Shown here in pieces: positions 34,085-46,249 of a DNA stretch of 64,000 bases. A program made the position numbers and the translations under genes. The stretch is from Periplaneta americana (Eukaryota > Arthropoda > Insecta > Blattodea > Blattidae): NCBI RefSeq assembly GCF_040183065.1, contig NC_091120.1, positions 173,866,488-173,930,487 of the forward strand, written 5' to 3'. Position 1 is the stretch's first letter, and every line of letters begins with the position of its first letter. The notes beneath the pieces were generated by a model. That model was not told the DNA's origin, ran no database searches, and worked only from the letters and a program-made list of their open reading frames with translations.

Positions 34085-34363
34085 AAACGTTACGGAGTGG
34101 TAATATTCCACGAGGTCAAACTCAGAGAAGAAATTCAATTTAATAATTCCCTTCAAGTGGACGAATTTGTTTATTTCGGAGATCTCACAACTGATGTCCA
34201 AAAGAAACAATCCGCAAATTATGCATTAGTATTTATGTTTATGCCATTTATGCAAGATTGGATTCAACCAATTGCTATTTACGCTAGCAAAAACGCTACT
34301 CCAAGTGATATTATCGCTAAAATTGTTATACAAGTTATACTACAATTAGAAGTAGGTAACTAA
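34085..34363 (+). pseudogene. P-element transposase RNase-H-like segment, truncated
   Basis: The frame reads RYGVVIFHEVKLREEIQFN, then VDEFVYFGDLTTDVQ, then NYALVFMFMPFMQDWIQPIA. It matches the order 'F-DE-K-R ... GFVDLG ... ALVFMF-P-...WVQP' of P-element/THAP9 transposases. The first catalytic Asp of FDEI/VK is His here (FHEVK). The frame ends soon after, so most of the catalytic core and the GTP-binding insertion are gone. Together with the THAP frame this is an internally deleted copy. Confidence 0.75.
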
Positions 34364-34759
34364 TCATTGTGAGTAATTTAATTCATTTCAAGGCACGCAA
34401 AATACGGGTACTAACATTTTGTGGGTTTTGTTTTCTGTCCCTGAATTCGCAACTTGTTACGATTACTTATTTAAATACTGAACTTATAATTGCTTTCACA
34501 ACGTTTCAGATCCCATTGCATTTTCTGTTACGAACGTTCATAATAGCATTACCTGACAGAAGACTATTAATAATTATTATGAATAAGGGACTATAAAGGT
34601 ATTTCTTAAGTTGAATAGCCGGGTTAAATGGAAGAAATTTGTTTTTAAAAAGGACTACATTTAGCGTAACAAGTACTGTGAACTCCTTCCGAGTAGCGGT
34701 AGCGCCGTGTTGCGGCAGATCACAGAATGCGTACACTATTTCTGGTATTATTGAAGCTC

Positions 34760-35440
34760 GTACTTCATCCTGTGCCATATTATTTGAACACGAGAACTGA
34801 ATTGAGTTCCAGCTAATGATGTTCATTTCCCGTCTTCCATTTGGTTCTAAATGAAGCAATTCAAATGTGGAATGTCGGTTATGAAGAAATAAATACTGGA
34901 ACTTTATGGTATCAGATTCATATATCCACTTCGTAGAAGATCTCATATTATAATACAGTACGGTATATTTCATTATCCAAAGGAATTCGTGTCATCTCTG
35001 GCTCCCATTTTTCCTGGCCATTCTTCCTGGAGCTGTCAGTCGGACTATGACTTGCGTTCTCAATTCACTCTTATAGAAATATCGACTGTGCAGTTATATT
35101 CATTTCCAGGCTTAATTCTTACATTTATGGTAACCGTGTCTTGCATTCGTCATGTTATTACATTCCTTGTACAATTACTTTTTAAATTCAGAAGTTATAG
35201 CCATATACAGAGTATCAGTTCTTCGCAGACATTAAGCGACATGTTTTGTTTTAAATTGAACGGATTCTGGTTCGATTCCTCTGCCTGCGACTGAACTATT
35301 TTTTAAAAGAACTGGGAGCGTGTTCCTTACCTTCGCCTGCCGTGTTGTTTCAATTATTGACCTTGTGCAATGTTGAACAGATGATAAGGAGTGCCACAAT
35401 TTTGCGTTAAGGAAATGGCGGACGAAATTATTTTTGCTTA
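34760..35440. other. no recognised feature
   Basis: Several chance open frames, none with recognisable motifs. Confidence 0.45.
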
Positions 35441-35452
35441 TAGATCAGTAGG

Positions 35453-35998
35453 TACAAAAAGACTGAAAGTTAGAATTTATAAAACAATTATATTACCGCT
35501 TGTTCTTTATGGTTGTGAAACTTGGAAGCTCACTATGAGAGAGAAACAGAGGTTAAGGGTGTTTGAGAATAAGGTGTTTAGGAAAATATTTGGGGCTAGG
35601 AGAGATGAAGTTACAGGAGAATGGAGAAAGTTACACAACGAAGAACTGCACGCATTGTATTCTTCACCTGACATAGTTAGAAACATTAAATCTAGACGTT
35701 TGAGATGGACAGGACATGTAGCACGTAGCCTATGGGCGAATCCAGAAATGCATATAGAGTGTTAGTTGAGAGGCCGGAGGGAAAAAGATCTTTGGGAAGA
35801 CCGAGACATACATAGATAGAAGGATAATATTAAAATGGATTTGATGGAGGTGGGATATGATGGTAGGGACTGGACTAATCATTGTCAGGATAGGGACTGA
35901 TGGCGGGCTTATGTGAGGACGACAATGAACCTCTGGGTTCCTTAAAAGCCGTAAGTAAGTACGTAAGTAAGTAAATAAATAAGTAAGGAAGTAAGATA
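35453..35998 (+). mobile_element. RTE-like LINE 3' end with (TAAG)n tail
   Basis: The frame from 35453 gives [38 protein letters not shown] and SRRLRWTGHVAR, then breaks in frame at about 35735. The 3' UTR mirrors that of 27863-28765 and ends in TAAGTAAGTACGTAAGTAAG and related units (35950-35998), an intact tetranucleotide tail. Confidence 0.92.
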
Positions 35999-36241
35999 TC
36001 TGCGGTAATAGGATGACCTCAATATGTAGTTTGGTTTCACGGAAGAAATTCATACTAAATGTCAAAATTGATTTCCTTCAGAATTGTGTATGTATCAGTG
36101 ACATGAGATATATTTTCGCACGAGATGTAGTTTAATCAATATAAAGAAAATTCAGGCTTCAAGTAGATGAAGGAACAGTAGCCAGGTTATAAGATAGCTT
36201 TCTTTCTTTATTAAGAGATAATTTTTGGTATGTATTACTAG

Positions 36242-36329
36242 CAGTGGCGTGTGGTGATAAATAATCCTGGTGGTGCACAAATATTTATTATGGTTATCAT
36301 ATTATTACATCCTATTATTATTATTATTG

Positions 36330-36388
<59 letters not shown>

Positions 36389-37831
36389 GGTACTAACTAC
36401 GACATAACTATTAACAGTTATGTTATATAGGTATAGATTTACATGATTTTGTTAGTCAAGAAATTGCAGTTAATCAGTTTTCTATGTAGGTCCAGTAATA
36501 GCAAAGTAAAGTGTTCAATTTCTATTGCAGCACACCGTAAATAATATTGTTTTCGCTATATTGCGTTTTATAACACAGTTCGCACGTTCACAAGCATTCC
36601 ATACGTATCCCTCCTAGGAAGATTAAGAATAAAATATATGGAAATCAAAATCTTTGTGATAGTAAACCTCTTATTATGCATGTCGTCTCATCAGCCTTAA
36701 CTGCTAAAAAGTCAGCAGCATTATTTATTTCTTTGAAATCTCATCATGGCATACATCAAAATGGCTTGAAGGACTTCGTTCTGTATAGTGTTTGATGTGT
36801 CCTTAAACACTGTTCCTCTTTCAAAATGTTCCTTAATAGTGCGTCTAATTCAGAACTGAAATTGATGAGGTCAAGAAAAATACTAGCATTTAAAGATAAG
36901 TCTCCGTCATCGTGACCTTTTAAAGCCAACTCAAAAGCTCCACAAAACCGCATGTACATATCTGTTCTTGGTAAATTTATCGTTGTGAAGTTCGACAGTC
37001 TAATTGAATCCAATTATGTCTGTATGTTTGTTTGACCAACACTGCTAATTTAACATTATTGTTGATGTGTGCAGCTGAAGAATCGTGTCTTTTAATTCTT
37101 TCATTCATGTGCTTCAAATCAAGCATACCTGCAGAACGATAATCAAAATTATTTAGTTACTACACACAGTTCTAAATTCAAACGGAAAAATAAATAAAAT
37201 TCATAAAACGTACTTGTTTTTGTCAATGAATGTTCACCACCAAACAATAGGCAAGCTAAACAAAATGCAGCGTCTTTTATATTGCAGCCGCATATTCCAT
37301 TTTTCGTAAGTCCGACTGTTAAATTTTCTTGTCACTTCTCTATTACTGTTCTTCGTCACTTATAATTTTAATTCCTGTGTACGTCTACCCATATTCTTTA
37401 TTTTTATCTTTTCGTGTAAAGGTCTTACAGAAAATTACACATTTAAAAGATTTTGCACACTATTCATCGCAATATTTATGATGGAACGAGCTAACAACTA
37501 CTGCAGACAGCTTGAGAACACATCTGAAAGTGCTCCTAATCCCTCCTACGCACACTGTACTGGCTCCCTCCCACGCTCCAAAGTCTGTCAGTGAAACACT
37601 ACTACTGCGCATGCTCGAATGGAACAGTGTGTCGCAAGTGTCGAGCGGTAAACGCAAGTCCCAGGCGTCAACAAGACTAGTACACATGCAGTGTTATTTT
37701 TACATGTATTACAAAAAAAGAATTAAGTCGCTCACATAGTGTATTGCAACTCATTGATATAACTTTAAAAACGTGTGTTATTTGAAGAGGTGGTGCACTG
37801 CTCCTGTGCTCCTTAAGAGAAATCGCCACTG
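36242..37831. mobile_element. hAT element (DUF4371/ZMYM-type) with perfect 8-bp duplication
   Basis: 1590 bp with ends CAGTGGCG... and, inward, CAGTGGCGATTTC, flanked by ATTACTAG (36234-36241 and 37832-37839). Near both ends GTGGTGCAC words are inverted (36271 and 37791). It holds a transposase remnant at 36660-37020 (-) and an (ATT)n tract at 36314-36387. Confidence 0.93.
36660..37020 (-). pseudogene. hAT transposase remnant, DUF4371-like block
   Basis: The minus frame 36756-37013 contains YMRFCGAFELALKGHDDGD and IFLDLINFSSELDALLRNIL. This is the conserved start of the DUF4371 region of ZMYM-like hAT transposases ('RFCGAFELALRGHDE ... F--L-NF--ELD--L'). The rest of the transposase is lost. 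Confidence 0.8.
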
Positions 37832-37839
37832 ATTACTAG

Positions 37840-38683
37840 TTTTTTTGTACTTGCGTGATATCATTTGTTCTGTAAAACCAGAACATGCTTCAAGCTTGGT
37901 CTGTACTCGTAAAATTTGCCATGTTTGATCCCACTGCAGCGATGACGATGGTACAGCGTACTCGGTTATAAAATCTTGATCGTTTCATCGTTTATATTGC
38001 CGCACTATGCAATCAATTATACAAAATGGTTTATGTTTCATGAATACTAAACTCGTAAGCTACTTTGGGTAAGCTCTTTCTGGACTTTCTTAGGAATAAA
38101 GATTTATATTGCACGAATAGTAAAGTTTCTCAGATATAAATCACGAACACTGTGATTATTCTATTTCAATCTTTAAATCTGAGACTATATCTTCTGACCT
38201 TTGATGCTTTCTTCATGGTTGATAATGGAGTTTGCATTTCAATGTAGGAGAATTTAGTTACGCAAGTTGGACTCCCTTTCATTAGCATGTAGCCTGGATT
38301 AAGTTGGATATAATGAAAAACAAAATGGAAACACAGCAGATGCCATCCTGTTTCTTGTCATTAAAATGCTGTGGGCATCGTGACAGGTTCGTGGTTGAGA
38401 AAGAAGTGCAGCTCATTAGCATTTGCATACATGCGGCACAGCTTCCCCAGTGACAGCTGACGTGCAATTAGACTGGAGAAGAGGCGAGTTTCAGCAAAAC
38501 GAGTAATTGGCACCTGTACACAAAATGTCCGATCGCTATACAATTTTGCAAACGTAGCATGCAAGTCACAACTCTGATGTTGCCTTTTATACTACACGTA
38601 TGAACACGAGTACAGTATTGCTTGCTGAATTTGATTCAGTTCAGAATATTCATGCTGCAACAGAAGTTAGTTACATAGCTTTA
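37840..38683. other. no recognised feature between two hAT elements
   Basis: No supported frame. Confidence 0.5.
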
Positions 38684-38856
38684 TAATAAATCAGCCGTGG
38701 CGAAAATGTGACTCACGAGCACATTGTGACTCGCGATGATAGCTATGCATTTCTCTTGCTTCCTACCTCCCCCAACCCCCACCCTCTCACTCACTGGAGT
38801 CAAACTCCGTTCCATTTGTATTTGTTTCTGACCTGCGAGTGGCGTATCGTCGCAAT

Positions 38857-39020
38857 GTCGAAAAACGGATGTTTCAAGTAGGATGGGAGGACGCATTTTT
38901 TTGCTGCCAATATGATGAGAATATTAAATGCATGATTTGTTCACAAGTATTACGAGGAAAACGGTTGCATAACATAAAACAGCATTATACTACATGTCGC
39001 TCATGAAATATTAAAAGGTT
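38857..39020 (+). pseudogene. hAT transposase, BED-type zinc finger
   Basis: In shifting frames: MSKN, MFQVGWEDAFF (written across a one-base shift near 38875), CCQYDENIKCMICSQVLRGK and HNIKQHYTTC. C-x2-C ... H-x4-C/H spacing is that of BED or BED-like fingers at the N-terminus of GTF2IRD2/ZBED-like hAT transposases. Confidence 0.72.
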
Positions 39021-39028
39021 AAGTGTTA

Positions 39029-39076
<48 letters not shown>

Positions 39077-39535
39077 TATTATTATCCTCTCTACGTCGAT
39101 CCTTTTTCAGCAGATGTACGAATAATGCGGTTAGTTCTTCAATTTAAACTCACTGCTTTACAATGTGATGTTAAATGAAAGCTATAATCTTTTCGCTGTA
39201 AGAAAAATCATAATATAAACAATAGCACGTGACTGAAGTGAGGCTTCATTGGCCGCTGTTTGGCGCCATAGATTCTCAGTACGTGTTCCCGCCTACTGTT
39301 GTACATTCTGTTTCATGTTAAACATTTCCCGTTACTCGTCAAGTAGGCCTAACCTCACTACTATGCATTCGTTTCCTTCGGAAACATTTACTTTATAATT
39401 ACTGTAATTAAATTATTTTAAACTTAAGTGTAAGGTGAATCGCTGCCGGACAAAGGAGTTATAAGTTATTCCTTCCAAATCGGAGTTGTTAGAACTTTCG
39501 TGGCGAGATTTATGACGAGATGGTCCACAACAGCG

Positions 39536-39710
39536 TCAGTTATCCCTTCCAGCTGGAACGTGCGGTCTGATTGACTTGCCGTGAATAGATAACGTTGGAT
39601 TCAACTCATTTAACTTATTACATACATTTAAAGCTATTTGTTTTTCTCTGCTTTTGAGAGGATTTCCACTCTTATGTTTAATAACCATACACACTGAGGA
39701 TGCAGAAGCC
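39536..39710 (-). pseudogene. N-terminal fragment of a second, antisense transposon protein
   Basis: The minus frame contains MASASSVCMVIKHKSGNPLK and SREKQIALNVCNKLNELNPT. This recalls the N-terminus of a multicopy insect transposase-like family ('KHKSGNPLKSREKQ-I-NV---L'). Its position inside the hAT element and on the other strand suggests a nested element whose ends I could not define. Confidence 0.4.
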
Positions 39711-39984
39711 ATATTACAGTACCACGTGCTTACGTGAACAACTACAAGCTTAAGTGACGCCAGCTTGTTACAAGAACAGACTGCCTCGGTATTACTGTTG
39801 ATATTCATCCGCGTTCTTAGTACATAACAAAATATAAAAGTAGCTTTTCTTTTACATAGCGTTTTACATGTGAGTGAAGTTATATGTTTCATTGTATTTA
39901 ATAATTAGAATTCAATTTTTTATTTTCAAATAATACAAGATCATGGTTTCCAAATATACGAACTACATATCCTGCGCCATGTGA

Positions 39985-40330
39985 ATGTTTCGACTGGGAG
40001 CCAATCACGGGTATGACAGCAACGTGCTTACATTAGGATTTTTCTTACAGCGAAAACAGTGCAGATGTAAGGACTTGACAAATGTTGAACTTTTCAAATC
40101 TTTGCCAAAAAATAAACATCCGAAGCTTCGTTCTTTCGCTTGCTCTTTTCAAGCCATGTTCGCTACAACTTACGTTTGTGAAAAATTATTTTCAACAATG
40201 AAAATAGTAAAAACCAAATTTAGATCACGACTGACAGACTAATACCTTCATGATGAAGTACGACTGGCAGTAAGTGACATAATACCTGATTTTGAAACTC
40301 TGTCGCAGAGACATTCTGAAGACAGTTAAT
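39985..40330 (+). pseudogene. hAT transposase C-terminal dimerisation domain
   Basis: The frame 39985-40242 contains VELFKSLPKNKHPKLRSFAC, FQAMFATTYVCEKLFSTMKI and KTKFRSRLTD, followed by a stop (TAA for the usual Glu/Gln) and then YLHDEVRLAVSDIIPDFE and a second stop. This is the hAT C-terminal dimerisation motif. One nonsense codon separates it from a full C-terminus. Confidence 0.88.
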
Positions 40331-40588
40331 TTTAGGTTGTGATAATGTGTCCTATGTTTTCTTATTCATTTTTTTCTTCGTTACACGTACTAAACATTAG
40401 TTTGTAACCTTATACTGTATAAAATTATATTTAAGTGCTTGACGTAAGGAAAATGAAAATCCGTTAATAAGTCAGACAGTTGCTTCACTTCCCTTCGGGT
40501 GTCCGCCTCCCTCTGTATAGGTGCTATGCACGTTGCAGGTTACACAGTGGCTCGGCGCACGATCACATTTTCGCCACCGCTGTAATAG

Positions 40589-40590
<2 letters not shown>

Positions 40591-40620
<30 letters not shown>

Positions 40621-40680
40621 CACCATCATCATAATTATCATAATAATAATCATCATTATCATAATAGTTACACAAAATAT
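40591..40680. repeat. (AAT)n and (ATC/ATA)n microsatellite
   Basis: Begins immediately after the hAT element's right duplication. The Asn/His repeat frame is an artefact. Confidence 0.93.
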
Positions 40681-40739
40681 ACAATAAATTGTAAACAAAA
40701 TAATTCAATTTACAAGCATAAACTATTCATTAGTTGAGT

Positions 40740-41812
40740 AGAAGGTACGAAGATGGAGAATTGTTATTAATTCTGTTCTGAACTTTTTCTCGTAGCACTT
40801 TAAAAATTTAAATAATTAGGCATATCATTGAAGACCGTAATACATGAATAGTGAACTCCACTTTCATAGCAGCTGAGACCAACAGAGGGTGGATGAAGAT
40901 CTGATTGTGTTTTGTATTAAAAATTATGAATGTTCTGTTTAATACTGAATGTATCTTGGTTTTTGACATAAGACATAATTAGGGAAAGATTTCACTTATA
41001 AAATGTCAGTATTTCTATAAATTTTGAAGATATTTTTATATGATGTCACTTTATTCACATCTAATGCAAAGTATGCCAATGATGTTTTTATTGCCAATAG
41101 AAGATAAGTATCTTAATGCCAAGAGAAAGTACTTAATGCTTAACAATCAGAGTTCAATTTAGGAGTAATATAGGCCCATACTATAAGTATGTTTGTTTTC
41201 GAGTTCTTGATTATTCAATTCCAAATCAACAAAATTTGTTGCACTTACAGAGTCGGGTCGTTAAGATCAATTTGATTTAATCTAATATTGTAGGAAAATA
41301 GAGTAAATATATTTTCACTTAATTGATTACACTGGGTTTGTCAATATTAAGTGCATTTGCATTAAACTATTAATTAATTAGATTGAACACTGTATTAAAA
41401 GTGCTTATAAAGTGATTACATTGCTTATTGAGACACTCACACTTGTACCATCTGCTAATAAAATTAACTGTGATACATTTTTTATGGTTGAGACTAAATC
41501 ATTAAAACTAAAAACAATAGGCCTAATGGTCCTAAAATTGATTCCTGGGGAACTCCTTGTTTAATATTCCTAAATTCTGAGCGATAAATCTTGTGACTAT
41601 TTGGTACATTAATATCTGTTTTTACTTTCTATTTGATAAATTAGATGCAACCCAATTTAAGTTCTCATCTTTAATCCTACCATAGCCTGAACTTGAAATT
41701 GTTTATCGATATATTGTGATCTACACTGTCAAATGCCTCAAGTAACAGCTAACTTCATTCATCAACCTAAAAGCTGGTTTCTACGTTGGTATTTGTTTTC
41801 TAAATTCAAACA
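40740..41812. other. AT-rich, possible decayed LINE around 41500-41770
   Basis: Words such as CTAATGGTCCTAAAATTGAT, CTGGGGAACTCC and ATTGTGATCTACACTGTCAAATGCC look like antisense of LINE RT coding, but they could not be put in frame reliably. Confidence 0.3.
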
Positions 41813-41814
41813 GC

Positions 41815-42228
41815 ACAGTTAGCCCTGTGCGCTAAATGGTTAGGGAGCTGGATGCTGGTAATCCGGGTTCGAATCCCAGTGAGTCCAAATGGAATTTGTG
41901 GCGGACAAAAACGGTGTTTGGTGGTAGGTTTTCGCGGCGTACTCTCGTTTCCCCGGCCGGAATTCTACCATTGCTTAGTTAGTCTTCATCATATAGTGTT
42001 AAATAGTCCTTCTCCTAAAATTCGGACGCTTGATTGCATTACTGTTGGATGCCAAATTTATTACACATAACTCCCTCAAACAATTCTACTTGGGTTGATT
42101 ATACGGTTGGGTGTTTTTCGAGATTCCCCTTAAGTAAAGGGCAATTTCAGGTAATTTCGTGGTGAATCCTACCATCAATTTCACCGACACTAAATTCGTA
42201 GTTGATACAGCGTTTTAAATAACCGATA
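41815..42228 (+). mobile_element. tRNA-derived SINE (family 5) with (ATT)n tail
   Basis: The head CCTGTGCGCTAAATGGTTAG with B box GGGTTCGAATCCCAG is followed by a long body and an ATT-repeat tail at 42228-42297. Length about 410 bp before the tail. Confidence 0.78.
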
Positions 42229-42229
42229 A

Positions 42230-42297
<68 letters not shown>
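42228..42297. repeat. (ATT)n microsatellite, SINE tail
   Basis: About 23 ATT units at the 3' end of the SINE. Confidence 0.97.
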
Positions 42298-42298
<1 letters not shown>

Positions 42299-42689
42299 GA
42301 TGTGAGAAAGCCTTGACTTGAATGCTGTAAACCTAAACCTAGAGCATTTGTTTTGACTGTACGAATTTCGGTATAGCTTACTATAATATAATAATATTTA
42401 ATCTTCCTCAACTTGGTGAGGTCGCCAAAGACAAAGAATGTTAAACAGTAACATTTAAGATGACATTACAAATGTCTTACAAGAAATTTGTTTACAATAA
42501 ACTAAAATTTACAGTAGATAATAGCCTATTTCACATAATGAAAATTTGCAGTAAAATAAAAATACGGATAAAAAAATAGAATGAGAAAATTCAATTTGAA
42601 TTGAAATACAAGTGTCGCTGTAAAATCTGCAGAGAACCCTTCAAAGCTATCATAGAAATTTCCTTAATTTTATTGTTGTTGTTGTTGTT

Positions 42690-43000
42690 GGGACTCCAAA
42701 TTTATGGCGGAATGACACGAATAGTTTTGTTATGGTCCCTCTAGCGCCCACCGTTAATCTGATGAATTCTATATCCTTGAGTTTATATGATGTTTTGTAA
42801 TAAGGGATAGTCGGTTCATAAATTGTCCTTTTCTCTAGATTAACCTACTAGGGTTGATTCTGATGCGTCTCGAATCTGATGGTCGGATCCAGAATATAAC
42901 CTTTTGTCTCTCCAGATTTAAATGTTATAATATCAATAAGCCGATGACTTCCGGTATCCGCTGTTCCAAGGACTTCTTCATAGGTAGTGTCATACTGTAG
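42690..43000 (-). pseudogene. R2-like LINE remnant: restriction-like endonuclease region
   Basis: The minus strand reads SHRLIDIITFKSGETKGYIL, then DPTIRFETHQNQP, two stops, then VNLEKRTIYEPTIPYYKTS and VGARGTITKLFVSF. The layout is an endonuclease-like acidic pair separated by about 16 residues, then the EKK-IYEPT-PYY and GARGTI blocks. This is what I recall from R2-clade retrotransposon C-termini. A (GTT)n run at 42673-42690 may be its tail. It is a better preserved relative of 7640-7860. Confidence 0.65.
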
Positions 43001-43439
43001 ATTCTTTAATATTTTGCTTATATTTTCTTGTTTTCTTTGATGTTATAAGAATTCGATTTATTAAGATAACTGTAAGACAATAATATTTTGCTGTCGGAAA
43101 TTTAGATTGACATCTTATTACAATTTAAATTGCTGTTTATACACAAAAGAAACTTTGTGAGAGATTATTCTACGAGAAAGTACGTATCATGTAGTTGTGG
43201 AGGTCTCCCTTTCTATTCGAAGACATTCACATTGAATCCCTGAAATGTGTACCTGGATAGAATTTTGTTTCTGTTTTGAAACGGACATACCTTTCACTCT
43301 CAGTGATTTATAGAACCTACAGTTATCCGGCGGAGAAATAAATAAAGAAATGCATTAGTTGAAGTCCGGACATGCGCAAGCCTATGGAAATGAACTACAT
43401 ATATGCCGTTGGTATCTCCATAGGAAATTTAATTAATAC

Positions 43440-43645
43440 GATACACTTAAAAATTGGGATAGTAAAATTGAAAGTGCGAAAGTGATAGACAAAATAAGAA
43501 ATGAAGCCGTGCTAGAATGAGTGAGTGAAGAAAGAATGTTATTAAAATAGATTGGGAAGAGAAAATAAATTGGCTCGGTTAAACTAAGAACAAACTGCCT
43601 ACTAGAAGATGGACTGAAAAGAATGGTTAACGGGAGAACACTTAT
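43440..43645 (+). mobile_element. short LINE fragment
   Basis: The plus strand reads RAKVIDKIRNEAVLE-like residues (with a change near 43470), then EERMLLK, GKRK-IG and CLLEDGLKRMVNG. It resembles the C-terminal region seen in the LINE at 17030-17460. Both ends are truncated. Confidence 0.6.
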
Positions 43646-43649
43646 TAAC

Positions 43650-44560
43650 AGTTTTAATGTGTTGCGAATTCTACAATTAGTTTTCTTAAAATACTACTTT
43701 TCCGCATCATGACTGCATATTCAAGCCTGTAGGGGAAAACGCGCTCGAGGGGCAGATTGCTCTGCGCGCAGGTTAGTTACTTGTCCTCCTCTACTAGAAC
43801 GCACCGAAAGTGTGGTAGCGGAACGAAGGTTGTCAATGCATAAGCCAAGTAGAGCAGCAAATTTGCCTCCAGAGTTGTAGCTAGAAATAATTGTTCTGTC
43901 ACATACTACATTATTGTAATGGACGTCTTTCTTAGTTTTACAATTCCTTAAGTTATGAAATGTATCCGAAGATTCTTAAATTTCCAGCGAAAATTAGTAT
44001 TACGATTTTCAGCAGCAGATACGTAGGCGTACAGGTAGGTGAACCACATATGCAATTGATGAGCCTAAGAACCAAGAACAAGGGCCAAGCTGTTCGATGA
44101 TGGTAAGAGCGCTATGCTTAGATTTGCTTCCTCAAATTATATTTTACGAGATGTAAAGCATAGTGTGAGACGGAAATTGAAGAAGCGATTCTAGCGAAAG
44201 TACATCTGAAAAGGTTTATTTTCGCATAACAGTGTCGCTATTATAATAACAATGATGTTATACTTCAGCAGTTTGAGAAGTCTTATACATGGACGTAGTT
44301 ATTTGTAAATTATTCATTTGGTATTGCAATTACAAGTAACTTTTGGTTTGTTATTCAAAATCGCATATAAAACATCTTCTGTAGTGAAATAATGTTATTA
44401 CATTTATGAAAAAGGATAAGAAAAACGCAAAGAATTATTGTAATTCGACTTTCGAGTTCAATTCGTTCACGTCCGTCTTTTAGTTACTGCTACCTGTACA
44501 GCAATATACAGTGCAGCCAGGAAGCACGCGAAGTAATCCAAGGTCGTTCATGCGCTGTTT
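43650..44560. other. no recognised feature
   Basis: No supported gene or repeat. Confidence 0.5.
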
Positions 44561-44872
44561 CTTATGCATTGGCTCCCATTAATATTCGGTTTGACTGGCA
44601 TGTAAGGTTAAAATAAATACATTAATTATTTTAAAAATTTAATGAAAATAAAAATGTGCACTATAATAAAATTAAAAGTGTATTCTCTGTTAAATTACAT
44701 AGAATTACAAAAAAAAAAAATCATCTTCCCTGTTACATAAATAAAAATTATAAATATTATTACATTATTTGTGATAGAACATAGTGCCTTATTAATATTC
44801 GGTTTGTTCAATTAAATATTTTGTTGAATACCCCTTTTGCCTCAAAACGGCCCTCAAATGTATTGACATGAT

Positions 44873-46249
44873 CATGGGTGGGCAACTGGTGCTCTCAAAG
44901 TGTCAACACAATCCCAGTGCAGGTAGAACGGACTCTGTATTAGCTGTACTGTCTGCGTGCGGTTCTTTCAAGTCACAAGTTCGATCGCGTCTGCAGTAAG
45001 TGGCGGCTCGTTTTAAGTGAAAAACAATATAATTCCCAGATCATTTCCCTTTAGTTACGATTAAAAAGAGAATTTTTTTTATTAAGAAGAGAGATAAAGC
45101 TTGTATTCTATTACACTTTCTTACGCATGACATTTTATGTTACAATTAAACAGTGAAGGTTTTAGTAAAAAATAGTGTCTGCATCTGCTTTAGAACAGCT
45201 AAAGGTAAAAATGAAATATCAACAAGGCAAGACTGAAATCAAATATCATTAGCATGTTGTGCGTGCGAGTTATAGAATTGCACGACATATAATAGACTAG
45301 CTAAGAACATTTATGGATAAATTTGAGATGGGGTAGTATCATGTAGAACATAGAAAATATCACTTTCTTTGACTATAAACTATCTTGAAGAGTGATAAGA
45401 AAATCTTCTTATCAAATATAAGACCCTACTTCAAGACCTACAGCAGAATTCACTGCTAAATTTGGAGAAAAAGTGACAATTGACAAGAAATCGAAATTTT
45501 TCTGAAATCTTTTTGGCTTAAGGCGATAGAAAATCCTGAAAATTTATAGCTTGAATTAATAAATCTACAGAACAGCACGCCACTCAGATTCCAGCAAAAT
45601 CAGGAATCGAACTGTTCGTAATGTTGCCTAAGTCAGAATTTCCAAATATACTCTTTGCTTCCATATATATTGTATGTGCTTGAGGCAGAGTTTAATGCAA
45701 GAAAGAAGTGTAAAAGCTCTCAAAGTAAAGAAAGAGCTCAGAAGTACGCTTATTTCATCTGCCGTGACATATAAAAAATACTTCCTTGAATTTGTTATTG
45801 TTTGCGAATACAGACTATTACCTTTCTGAGAACAGTGGAATACTCTTTAATGTATAATGACTTGTAAATTCTAGCGTTCTACGTTTCAAATAAGACATAT
45901 AATAAGAAATATTAACAAATAGTGTTGTAGCTATATTTGTTGTATCTTGAAAAGGTTGTATTCAAATTGTGTTTCCAGTACTAAACTAATTTACAAAGCT
46001 AGAAAGTAATATCATTTTGTTATGTGTTCAGGTATAGTCTGTCTAAAATTACTATATTACTATACCATGCGTCATTCTGAAATTCAAATCATGGAATAGA
46101 TATCACGACCACTTGCATGAGCCGCCAGAGCGCACCGTGGCTTTCGCAGCGAAACTACAAACAACTTGTAACTGCTGCGGCTGGCTGCGTCTGCCTTTCT
46201 CTCTTTCAAGGGTTTTTAGTACTTCGGGAGCACGAGTTGCCCATCCTTG
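44873..46249. mobile_element. non-autonomous hAT-type element nested in Tc1-A
   Basis: 1377 bp with inverted ends CATGGGTGGGCAACTGGTGC and CAAGGATGGGCAACTCGTGC, flanked by the 8-bp duplication GACATGAT (44865-44872 and 46250-46257). TGGGCAA at the end is typical of hAT. No transposase frame was seen. It interrupts the last codons of the Tc1-A transposase. Confidence 0.93.

Larger units (their letters stand above)
33408..34744 (+). mobile_element. P-element-like transposon remnant (provisional ends)
   Basis: An inverted pair AGAAATAGTGTACGCA (33408-33423) and its complement (34729-34744) brackets the THAP and RNase-H-like fragments. No clear 8-bp duplication was seen, so the ends may lie further out. 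The upstream region contains a tandem 123-bp duplication (33552-33798). Confidence 0.55.
38692..40582 (+). mobile_element. hAT element (BED finger / GTF2IRD2-like) with 8-bp duplication
   Basis: 1891 bp with inverted ends CAGCCGTGGCGAAAATGTGA and CAGCGGTGGCGAAAATGTGA, flanked by TAATAAAT (38684-38691) and TAATAGAT (40583-40590), one mismatch. It carries the N- and C-terminal parts of a transposase at its two ends. Confidence 0.94.

Noticed and set aside
33408-34744. Host THAP transcription factor gene
   Set aside because: Followed by a P-element transposase block with deletion, and bracketed by inverted repeats.
34506-34973. 155-codon minus-strand ORF overlapping the P-element-like right end
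   Set aside because: No motif recognised; overlaps an inverted-repeat end and the opposite-strand transposase remnant.
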